Positions 49,852 through 57,098 of a DNA stretch of 64,000 nt are shown here, piece by piece; within the stretch, counting starts at the first letter, position 1; each line of letters starts with the position of its first letter. This DNA comes from JBCBSS01 sp039819065 (GTDB taxonomy: Bacteria > Bacteroidota > Bacteroidia > Cytophagales > Cyclobacteriaceae). The stretch spans positions 62,001-126,000 of the forward strand of contig JBCBSS010000001.1 of NCBI GenBank assembly GCA_039819065.1. The letters run 5' to 3'. The position numbers and the translations under genes are program-made. The notes under the pieces were generated by a model that had not been told where the DNA came from, did not search any database, and saw only the letters and a program-made list of their open reading frames with translations.

Positions 49852-51195
49852 CTAAAGAAGCTGATTGGCCAAGTCGGCTAATTCCGAACGTTCCCCTTTC
49901 TCTAAAGTAATGTGTGCATACAACTGATGTTCTTTAATCTTATCAATCAAGAATGACAAACCATTACTTTGAGAGTCGAGGTACGGTGTATCGATTTGAT
50001 AAACGTCCCCAGTGAAAATGATCTTGGTATTTTCTCCTGCCCTGGTAATAATTGTTTTTACTTCGTGTGGGGTCAAGTTCTGCGCCTCATCCACTATAAA
50101 GCATATGTTAGATAAGCTACGTCCACGAATATAGGCGAGTGGTGTCACGACAAGCTTTTCCTGATTCACCATTTCAGTGATCTTGGAGAACTCCTTATCG
50201 GTTTCGCTGTATTGATTTTGAATGAATTTCAAGTTATCCCAAAGTGGCTCCATGTAGGGATTAAGCTTGGATTTGATGTCACCCGGCAAGTATCCTATGT
50301 CCTTATTGCTCAGTGGTACAATTGGTCGAGCCAGATATATCTGTTTAAAATCTCTTTTTTGCTCAAGAGCAGCCGCAAGCGCGATCAACGTTTTACCAGT
50401 ACCTGCTACTCCCTGCATTGTAACTAGTTTCACGTCTGGGTTCATGATAGCGTGGATAGCAAATGTTTGCTCCGCGTTTCGAGGCTTGATACCGTAGACC
50501 GTTTTCTTTTCTACTTTTTCGATTACCTCATCGGTAGGGTTGTAATAGGCTAATACTGATTTTTTGCCGCTCTTCAGTATAAAGTAGTTATTGGATCTGA
50601 ACTCAGTATTATCAAGCGCTTCGCCTGGTTCACAATGGCCTTGTTCGTAAAGCTTATTGATGATGTCCGGAGATACTTTTTCATACACGGTTTTGCCGGT
50701 GTACAACGAGCTTACGTTCTTTACTTTACCAGTAGTATAGTCCTCAGCAGGCAGATTTAAAGACTTCGCTTTTAGTCTAAGATTTATGTCTTTTGATACA
50801 AGTACTACCTTTTTGTCTTTCTCCTCTTCCTGAAGCTGCAAAGCCGCGTTTAGAATGCGGTGATCAGCTTTGTCATCGTCAAATATCTTAGTCGCGTCTA
50901 CCTTCTCACTGAACGAATTCATCAGCACTTTGAACTTCCCGCGGTTTCGACCATTCAAGGGAATCCAATTGCGCAAAGACTCACCATGCGCCAGGTTATC
51001 GATCAGCCTTATAAACTCCCTTGCCTCAAAATTCTTAGTGTCGTTACCCTTTTTAAAGTTATCTAGCTCTTCTAACACGGTAATCGGGATACCGACGTCG
51101 TGTTCATCAAAGTTCATTATAGAATTGTGTTCGTAGAGGATGACGGAGGTATCAAGCACAAAAATTTTCCCTTCCTTCTTCTTGGTTCTCGGCAT
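49852..51195 (-). CDS. PhoH-family ATPase with N-terminal PIN domain
   Basis: 447 residues. An N-terminal PIN nuclease domain (FVLDTSVILYE, with Asp 15; later DDKADHRILNAALQL and VVLVSKDINLRLKAKSL) is joined to a PhoH ATPase domain with Walker A (GVAGTGKT, near residue 262), FIVDEAQNLTPHEVKTIITRAG and TGDVYQIDTPYL. PIN-PhoH (PhoH2-type) proteins are proposed RNA helicase/ribonuclease enzymes. Length and motifs are complete. It is monocistronic by spacing. Confidence 0.92.
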   Translation of the reverse strand: MPRTKKKEGKIFVLDTSVILYEHNSIMNFDEHDVGIPITVLEELDNFKKGNDTKNFEAREFIRLIDNLAHGESLRNWIPLNGRNRGKFKVLMNSFSEKVDATKIFDDDKADHRILNAALQLQEEEKDKKVVLVSKDINLRLKAKSLNLPAEDYTTGKVKNVSSLYTGKTVYEKVSPDIINKLYEQGHCEPGEALDNTEFRSNNYFILKSGKKSVLAYYNPTDEVIEKVEKKTVYGIKPRNAEQTFAIHAIMNPDVKLVTMQGVAGTGKTLIALAAALEQKRDFKQIYLARPIVPLSNKDIGYLPGDIKSKLNPYMEPLWDNLKFIQNQYSETDKEFSKITEMVNQEKLVVTPLAYIRGRSLSNICFIVDEAQNLTPHEVKTIITRAGENTKIIFTGDVYQIDTPYLDSQSNGLSFLIDKIKEHQLYAHITLEKGERSELADLANQLL

Positions 51196-51269
51196 AAAAG
51201 TGTGATTACTTTAACGGTGACGGGTATATACAAATGTAAGTATCCACTACCGAAACGAGAACCATGGGA

Positions 51270-51292
51270 TTAAGTTTTTTGTAAAAACTTAA
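51270..51292. repeat. AT-rich hairpin between phoH and AlbA_2 gene
   Basis: TTAAGTTTTT (51270-51279) and AAAAACTTAA (51283-51292) are perfect 10-base arms around TGT. It lies 8 bases after the stop of the gene at 51300 and 75 bases before the phoH ATG, so it may be a weak terminator. Confidence 0.45.
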
Positions 51293-51299
51293 CACTCAA

Positions 51300-51950
51300 T
51301 TAATCATACTGCTGAAGTGAATAGAAATCTTCTTTTTCTTCGGGATGTACGCGTAGAACATTAGCCAACACCAACAGTACCAGCGTTTTAGAGGCTCTGA
51401 ATTTGTTCACATTAGTCATGTTGATGAATTGCTTCAAAGTGATTTGATCATTCTCCGCCAGAAAATTCATCAGCCACTTCTCATGGTCGCCATAGCTAAA
51501 GCGAACACCTTTTCCTCTATCCTGTCTTTTGATAATTTCACGCACCTCTCGACTAGCTTGTATGCTTCGATCATCTACACGTACAAATGCTTTTCCTCTA
51601 GATGAGTCGCTCTCCTCGATTACGTAATGTGGTTTTTTCTTGCTGGCCGCTACGTGATAGACAATCACAGTACGTTTGGCAGAAACAGGCACCAGTTCGT
51701 AGGTATATTGGATACGTGGTTTGCAATACTGATCTATGGCTGTATTCAGTGCAAACACCTCTTCGTCTGGTATCTTGGAGCCATAAACTGTTCCGTCATC
51801 ATCTATCCCAACAAACAAGTAACCGCCTGAGCTATTCGCAAAGGCTACTATCTCTTTGATTACCTTTTCAGGAAAGGCCACCTTACGCTTAAATTCGATG
51901 TGTTGCCCCTCTCCTTCGGAAATCAGCCTTTTTACCTCTTCCAAAGTCAT
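51300..51950 (-). CDS. AlbA_2/Schlafen-type putative DNA-binding protein
   Basis: 216 residues. The N-terminal AlbA_2 (formerly AAA_4) domain has EGQHIEFKRKVAFPEKVIKE, IVAFANSSGGYLFVGIDDDG and KAFVRVDDRSIQAS. The C-terminal 60 residues look like a winged helix (DQITLKQFINMTNVNKFRAS). These proteins are usually annotated as ATP-binding or DNA-binding and are thought to regulate transcription or act in Schlafen-like roles. It starts 57 bases after the end of the AAA ATPase gene and may be co-transcribed with it. Confidence 0.85.
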   Translation of the reverse strand: MTLEEVKRLISEGEGQHIEFKRKVAFPEKVIKEIVAFANSSGGYLFVGIDDDGTVYGSKIPDEEVFALNTAIDQYCKPRIQYTYELVPVSAKRTVIVYHVAASKKKPHYVIEESDSSRGKAFVRVDDRSIQASREVREIIKRQDRGKGVRFSYGDHEKWLMNFLAENDQITLKQFINMTNVNKFRASKTLVLLVLANVLRVHPEEKEDFYSLQQYD

Positions 51951-52007
51951 AGGTCGTAGGTTCTACGTACTTAAATAAGAGTCAGTTAAACTAAAATTGA
52001 AAATACG

Positions 52008-53516
52008 TCAATATCTATCGTCTGGGGAATCATCATATTCGTCATCCGCCGAGCCGGGCATGGAAAACATACTGCTCAACAGGTCTTTAAACTGGAGTCC
52101 TTTCTCAAGTCGATTTTTACTCAGTTGGCTAAATTCTGCTAGACCATGTAAAGCAAACTCCATCAAAAATACCTTTGTTTCATGGTCAACTGTGCTGTGT
52201 AGACTCGAGACAAGATCACTTAAACCAGGCACCGATTTTAAGACGCTTTCGTGGTCTTTGAGGTTGGCGTCATTGATTATATCAATGGTATTCCCCTCTC
52301 CAAACCAGTCAGTGATCTTTGTATAAGGATTATTGTCTTTCTGTTTTCTCAACTTCTCTGGATCTGGGAAGTAATTGATGAACTGGCTACGAATAGCTTT
52401 CCCTACCAAGTTATGTGCTACAATCCCAGGCCCTTCCTGCTCTCCTTCGTATACCAATTCTACCTTACCGGTGATAGCTGGTATCACGCCAACAAAGTCA
52501 GATACCCTTACAGAGGTGCTCCCTTCTCCATTGATCAAAGCACGCCTTTCCGCCGCGCTAATTACGTTCTCGTAGGCTGAAATGGTCAACCTGGCGGATA
52601 CACCACTTTTCTCATCTACGTATTCGCTCTCACGGGCTTCAAATGATACTTGCTCAATGAGGTCTTTCACAATTTCATTGGCCTCCACTAATTCATTTTG
52701 TTCTGGCTCAACGCGTGCCTCTTGTTGGGTGATCTTTTTACTTATATCAATTGTCTTCGGATAGTGCGTAATGATTTGGCTATCAATTCTATCTTTTAGT
52801 GGTGTTACAATACTTCCCCTGTTGGTGTAATCTTCTGGGTTGGCAGTAAAAACAAACTGAATATCCAACGGTAGCCTTACCTTAAAGCCTCTTATTTGTA
52901 TGTCACCTTCCTGAAGGATATTGAACAGTGCCACCTGTATTCTGGCTTGCAAATCCGGTAATTCATTGAACACAAATAGACCTCTATGAGATCTGGGTAT
53001 TAATCCGAAGTGAATTACTCTTTCGTCTGAGTAGGGTAGCTTTAGTGTGGCCGCTTTGATAGGGTCAACATCTCCGATTAAATCAGCCACTGATACATCG
53101 GGAGTAGCTAGCTTTTCTGTATAGCGATCGCTACGATGCCACCAAGTAATAGGTGTTTCATCGCCCAATTCTTCTACTTTTTCTATACCGTATCTTGAGA
53201 TGGGGTTAAGCGGATCGTCGTTCAGCTCAGAACCTTCTATCACAGGTACATACTCATCCAAAAGATTGATCATCAATCTGGCCAATCTCGTTTTCGCCTG
53301 CCCTCTTAGTCCGAGCAGGTTGATATCATGCATGGAAAGTATAGCCCTTTCTAAATCAGGCACGACCGTCTCCTCGTACCCCCAAATGCCTTCAAATACC
53401 TGTTCCTTATTTTTGAGTTTCTGAATGAGATTGTCTCTCAGTTCTTTTTTTACTGATTTCGACTGATAATCGGATCCTTTTAACTCGCCGAGTGTACTTA
53501 TTGTAGTCAAATCCAT
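52008..53516 (-). CDS. MoxR/Mg-chelatase-I-type AAA+ ATPase
   Basis: 502 residues. An unusual Walker A (GLRGQAKT, residues 69-76) is followed by the chelatase-I-like FVFNELPDLQARIQVALFN and a DIQFVFTANPEDYTNRG sensor I segment, with PLKDRIDSQI. The C-terminal part is helical with an acidic tail. AAA+ proteins of this class work with a von Willebrand A protein to remodel or insert cofactors into a client. The VWA partner gene is directly upstream (18 bases). The client is unknown. Confidence 0.9.
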   Translation of the reverse strand: MDLTTISTLGELKGSDYQSKSVKKELRDNLIQKLKNKEQVFEGIWGYEETVVPDLERAILSMHDINLLGLRGQAKTRLARLMINLLDEYVPVIEGSELNDDPLNPISRYGIEKVEELGDETPITWWHRSDRYTEKLATPDVSVADLIGDVDPIKAATLKLPYSDERVIHFGLIPRSHRGLFVFNELPDLQARIQVALFNILQEGDIQIRGFKVRLPLDIQFVFTANPEDYTNRGSIVTPLKDRIDSQIITHYPKTIDISKKITQQEARVEPEQNELVEANEIVKDLIEQVSFEARESEYVDEKSGVSARLTISAYENVISAAERRALINGEGSTSVRVSDFVGVIPAITGKVELVYEGEQEGPGIVAHNLVGKAIRSQFINYFPDPEKLRKQKDNNPYTKITDWFGEGNTIDIINDANLKDHESVLKSVPGLSDLVSSLHSTVDHETKVFLMEFALHGLAEFSQLSKNRLEKGLQFKDLLSSMFSMPGSADDEYDDSPDDRY

Positions 53517-53534
53517 TCTTGTGCTTTGAAGTAA

Positions 53535-54638
53535 TTATTGCTTAAAGTTTTTACGTCTATTTCTCTTGTAGTCCTCGAATATCAAATGTCCAAGGCCTTT
53601 CAAATTACTGTAATAGGCATTGCCATTATTGACTTTGGTGAATTCCTGAACGAACTGCTTTAAATATGGGTCTGATGCAATCATAAAAGTAGTAACAGGA
53701 ATGTTTAGTCTTCTGCATTGTCTGGCCAGGTTCATTGTTTTATTAATAATCTTGCGATCAAGGCCGAAACTGTTTTTATAATACTTAATTCCCTGCTTGA
53801 GACATGTCGGCTTACCGTCAGTGATCATGAAAATCTGCTTATTGGCATTCTTTCTTCTCCTTAGAATATCCATGGCCAACTCAAGCCCTGCCACAGTGTT
53901 GGTATGATAAGGCCCAACTTTAAGGTATGGAAGGTCTTTTATCTCAATCTGCCAGGCATCGTTGCCAAAGACAATAATATCTAGCGTATCCTTAGGGTAT
54001 TTCTTAGTAATGAGTTCAGCCAATGCCATGGCTACTTTCTTAGCAGGTGTAATACGATCTTCTCCGTATAAGATCATCGAATGCGAAATGTCGATCATCA
54101 GTACTGTTGAGGTCTGCGTTTTGTATTCGGTCTCAATCACCTCAAGATCATTCTCGGTCATCATAAAGCTATCGAAGCCATGATTGATCTGGGCGTTGCG
54201 CAGTGAATCTGTCACCGAGATTTGCTCTAAAGTGTCACCGAACTGATACTCCCTCCTATCTGTGCCAGTATCGTCCCCATGTCCACTAAAGTTAGTTTTG
54301 TGATCTCCTTTTTTAGTTTTTTTTAATTTTCCGAAGATTTCTTCCAGTGCACTTTTCCGAATATTTTGCTCCGTTTTTGCCGTCAATTTGAACTCTCCCA
54401 TCTCATTTTCATCTGAGATGTAGCCCTTGTTTTTGAGGTCTTCTATAAAGTCACCCATACCGTAATCATCGCCGGTCAGGCCGTACTGTTTGTCCAATTC
54501 ACTCATCCATTGTAAGGCCTCTGAAACGTCTCCTGCCGTGATTACAAGCAATTGAGTAAAAACATCCAGCAACTTTTCGAAGTCACTCTTATTTTCATTC
54601 TCGTTGGGAACGAACTCTGTGAATCTATATCCAACCAT
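53535..54638 (-). CDS. VWA-domain protein, partner of the AAA+ ATPase
   Basis: 367 residues, cytoplasmic. The N-terminal half is helical; a linker with GHGDDTGTDRREYQFGDTLE leads to a VWA domain of about 175-350. The MIDAS is intact: DISHSM (Asp 183), a conserved Thr in the NTVAGLELAMD region, and MITDGKPT. It pairs with the ATPase at 52008 in a two-gene unit, the classic MoxR-VWA arrangement. It is transcribed from a 196-base gap shared with the divergent small lipoprotein gene. Confidence 0.9.
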   Translation of the reverse strand: MVGYRFTEFVPNENENKSDFEKLLDVFTQLLVITAGDVSEALQWMSELDKQYGLTGDDYGMGDFIEDLKNKGYISDENEMGEFKLTAKTEQNIRKSALEEIFGKLKKTKKGDHKTNFSGHGDDTGTDRREYQFGDTLEQISVTDSLRNAQINHGFDSFMMTENDLEVIETEYKTQTSTVLMIDISHSMILYGEDRITPAKKVAMALAELITKKYPKDTLDIIVFGNDAWQIEIKDLPYLKVGPYHTNTVAGLELAMDILRRRKNANKQIFMITDGKPTCLKQGIKYYKNSFGLDRKIINKTMNLARQCRRLNIPVTTFMIASDPYLKQFVQEFTKVNNGNAYYSNLKGLGHLIFEDYKRNRRKNFKQ

Positions 54639-54834
54639 GATTTTTCTAAGCTTTGATAGGGTATAAAAATATGCAACTTACTTTAAAACCAATAAACTGT
54701 TTTGAGTGTTCAATGTCGGCAAATATGTGTTTCAATAGTTTAGTCGACACGTGTAAGTTATGTCAAGAAAATTACAACATCTGCACAACGATTAATACTA
54801 CCTTTGAATTGTCGATAATTAAATTTTTTAAGCT

Positions 54835-54972
54835 ATGAAAAAGTCTATATTGGTATTAGTAATTGCAAGTGTTTTTGCGTCAGCGTGCTCAAGTTATACA
54901 TGCCCTACTTACGCAAAAAAGACTGACAAGAAAGAATTAAAAGAACAAACAAACGAATCGGAAAGGATATAG
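54835..54972 (+). CDS. Very small lipoprotein
   Basis: 45 codons: a signal peptide MKKSILVLVIASVFASAC with a lipobox ASAC (Cys 18), then SSYTCPTYAKKTDKKELKEQ and a short tail. It is too short for most gene callers. The CxxxxCPTYAKK pattern is familiar from tiny Bacteroidota lipoproteins of unknown role. It stands divergent from the VWA gene. Confidence 0.7.
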   Translation: MKKSILVLVIASVFASACSSYTCPTYAKKTDKKELKEQTNESERI

Positions 54973-54983
54973 AGATAGTGAAG

Positions 54984-55085
54984 ATGGCATTAATAGTAAC
55001 ATCGATCAAAAAAGTGAGAATCTCTAGACTATTGAGAGAGTTAATCTCTTATAGGTTGAAGAGGTATTCAAGGCGGTCCTTATGA
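54984..55085 (+). CDS. Possible 33-residue basic peptide
   Basis: ATG at 54984, TGA at 55083-55085, 12 bases after the small lipoprotein. The peptide (ALIVTSIKKVRISRLLRELI and a further basic tail with YRLKRYSRRSL) is very basic and could form an amphipathic helix. No database family can be claimed; chance occurrence is possible. Confidence 0.3.
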   Translation: MALIVTSIKKVRISRLLRELISYRLKRYSRRSL

Positions 55086-55172
55086 TCATTTTTTAAGCTG
55101 AAGGGTTTTATGCCAAAGGGGTAAGCAAGCGTGTAAGAAATTTACTTTTTAATTTTTTATGGGCCATAAAGC

Positions 55173-55212
55173 AAAAAAGCCTTCTGATCTTACGACCAGA
55201 AGGCTTCTTTGT
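55173..55212 (-). terminator. Terminator of the fatty-acid-hydroxylase gene
   Basis: AAGCCTTCTG (55177-55186) and CAGAAGGCTT (55197-55206) pair perfectly around a 10-base loop. On the minus strand the right-hand end is followed by a run of T. It lies about 25 bases past the stop of the gene at 55231 and may also end the plus-strand small-lipoprotein transcript. Confidence 0.85.
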
Positions 55213-55230
55213 TTATTTCAATTCATACTA

Positions 55231-55854
55231 TTACTTCGGCATAGTTCCGAAGATATAGTCCCAAAGTGGTGATGAAACGCCAAACACCTTATCATGATGC
55301 TTGTAGTGATGGATTCCGTGGTTTACCCATAAAGCCTTGAAGACATTTTTAGGTGGCTGATAAGCATGTACGATGTAATGTACAAACAGGTACCCACAGT
55401 AACCTACCAAAAAGCCTGGTAAGAAACCAAAAGCCAGGTTGCCCATGATCAGTTTAAATAATAATAACAAGATAGTAGCAATGGTCACACTTAGAATGGG
55501 TGGCATAGCCAATCTATCCTTGTCTTTAGGGTACTCGTGATGAACGCCATGGAATGCATACTGCATTTTTGCCCTAAGCTTAGTATGCGTACTCATATGG
55601 AAAATATACCTATGGGCAAGGTACTCGACTAGCGTGAAAGTAATCACACCAATAAAAAATAGCGCTGTGGTAAACAAAGCGCTTAATCCGGCACTAGCTA
55701 TACTCCAATACAACAATCCTGCTGAATACACAATAAAGATTGAGATCGGTACAGCTATGTGTGTTCTGGTCAGCTTTTCAAGAAGCTTGTTCTCGAAAAG
55801 TTTTTTTGTCCCTTTATTATTCGGCTTTATCGCCTGTTCGGTAACTTCTGCCAT
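55231..55854 (-). CDS. Fatty acid hydroxylase/sterol desaturase-family membrane protein
   Basis: 207 residues with four TM helices. Di-iron His boxes are visible: HRYIFHMSTH, HGVHHEYP, HYIVHAY and NHGIHHYKHH. This pattern is that of fatty acid 2-hydroxylase-like (FA2H/Scs7) members, which hydroxylate acyl chains of sphingolipids; Bacteroidota do make sphingolipids, so the role fits but is inferred. It stands alone between terminator and bshA. Confidence 0.87.
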   Translation of the reverse strand: MAEVTEQAIKPNNKGTKKLFENKLLEKLTRTHIAVPISIFIVYSAGLLYWSIASAGLSALFTTALFFIGVITFTLVEYLAHRYIFHMSTHTKLRAKMQYAFHGVHHEYPKDKDRLAMPPILSVTIATILLLLFKLIMGNLAFGFLPGFLVGYCGYLFVHYIVHAYQPPKNVFKALWVNHGIHHYKHHDKVFGVSSPLWDYIFGTMPK

Positions 55855-55945
55855 TTTCTTTCTGTTTCTTTGAACGGCTGCAAATTTAATTTAAGAAAAC
55901 TATTTTTCGTGCTGTTTACAACACTTAATGTTAAATAGTTGCGGT

Positions 55946-57088
55946 TTAAACTTCTTGAAGCTTGGTATTTCTATCCAGAATTTCTCGATAATAGCTCTCA
56001 TACTTCGGTAGAATAGCTTCAACCTCGAATTCTTTAGCTCTTTTCAATGCATTGGTTTTAAAGGTAGGGAGGTTATTGTCGTCAAGTACATGCAACGCAT
56101 TTGCTACCATATCGTCTATATCCCCTATTTCACTAAGTGAACCGGTCACTCCATCTATATTTAATTCTGGAATACCTCCTGCATTGGTTGACACGACAGG
56201 CACTTCACAAGCCATAGCTTCAAGAGCGGCCAAACCAAAGCTCTCTTTTTCAGAAGGCATTAGAAATAGGTCTGCAACAGACAGTACTTCTTCAACAGCA
56301 TCTAGCTTTCCTAAAAACCTGATATCATTGCAACTGCCCAATTCTCTACACAAAGCTTCAATATTGCCTCGCTCAGGCCCGTCACCTACCAACAACAGTT
56401 TCGCAGGTACTTTCCTTCTGAGTTTATCAAATACCTTAACCGCATCCTCGACTCTCTTTACTTTTCTAAAGTTCGAAGTATGCACCACTAACTTCTCGCC
56501 TTCTGGACAAATGGCTGTCTTGAAATGATCCTTCTTTTGCTTTTTAAAACGACTAAGGTCAATGAAGTTAGGAATGACTACAATGTCCTTGGTGATTTTA
56601 AAGTGTTGGTAAGTGTCTTTCCTTAAATCTTCTGAAACGGCAGTCACTCCATCTGATTGATTAATACTAAACGTGACCACAGGTTCGTATGAAGAATCTT
56701 TACCCACCAACGTAATGTCTGTGCCGTGCAGGGTAGTTACTACCGGTATCTGTATTTTGAATGTATTCAGTATTTGTTTGGCCATATAGGCTGCAGAAGC
56801 ATGTGGAATAGCGTAGTGCACATGCAGTAAATCCAACCCTTCATGCTTTACCACATCTACCATTTTACTGGCCAGTGCCAATTCGTAAGGCGGATATTGA
56901 AACAATGGGTATGTCCTGATATCTACCTCATGGTAGAATAGATTCTCATTGAAAAAATCTAATCTGGTGGGTTGTGAATAGGTAATGAAATGAATTTCAT
57001 GTCCAGCACGTGCTAATGCTTTTCCTAGTTCTGTGGCTACTACGCCGCTGCCACCGTAAGTCGGGTAACAAACGATTCCTATTTTCAT
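55946..57088 (-). CDS. bshA: N-acetyl-alpha-D-glucosaminyl L-malate synthase BshA
   Basis: 380 residues, GT4 fold. It joins UDP-GlcNAc to L-malate in the first step of bacillithiol synthesis. The start KIGIVCYPTYGGSGVVATEL, HVHYAIPHA, VTTLHGTDITLVG, LVVHTSNFRKVKRV, EKESFGLAALEAMACEVP and SEIGDIDDM are typical of BshA. It follows the GH3-beta-lactamase gene by 10 bases, likely in one transcript. BshB and BshC are not in this window. Confidence 0.93.
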   Translation of the reverse strand: MKIGIVCYPTYGGSGVVATELGKALARAGHEIHFITYSQPTRLDFFNENLFYHEVDIRTYPLFQYPPYELALASKMVDVVKHEGLDLLHVHYAIPHASAAYMAKQILNTFKIQIPVVTTLHGTDITLVGKDSSYEPVVTFSINQSDGVTAVSEDLRKDTYQHFKITKDIVVIPNFIDLSRFKKQKKDHFKTAICPEGEKLVVHTSNFRKVKRVEDAVKVFDKLRRKVPAKLLLVGDGPERGNIEALCRELGSCNDIRFLGKLDAVEEVLSVADLFLMPSEKESFGLAALEAMACEVPVVSTNAGGIPELNIDGVTGSLSEIGDIDDMVANALHVLDDNNLPTFKTNALKRAKEFEVEAILPKYESYYREILDRNTKLQEV

Positions 57089-57098
57089 TAATTCATGT

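Noticed and set aside
49852..54638. PhoH, AlbA_2, AAA+ and VWA genes read as an antiphage defence island
   Set aside because: All are widespread chromosomal families; there are no nucleases, methylases, integrases or composition changes around them that would support defence.
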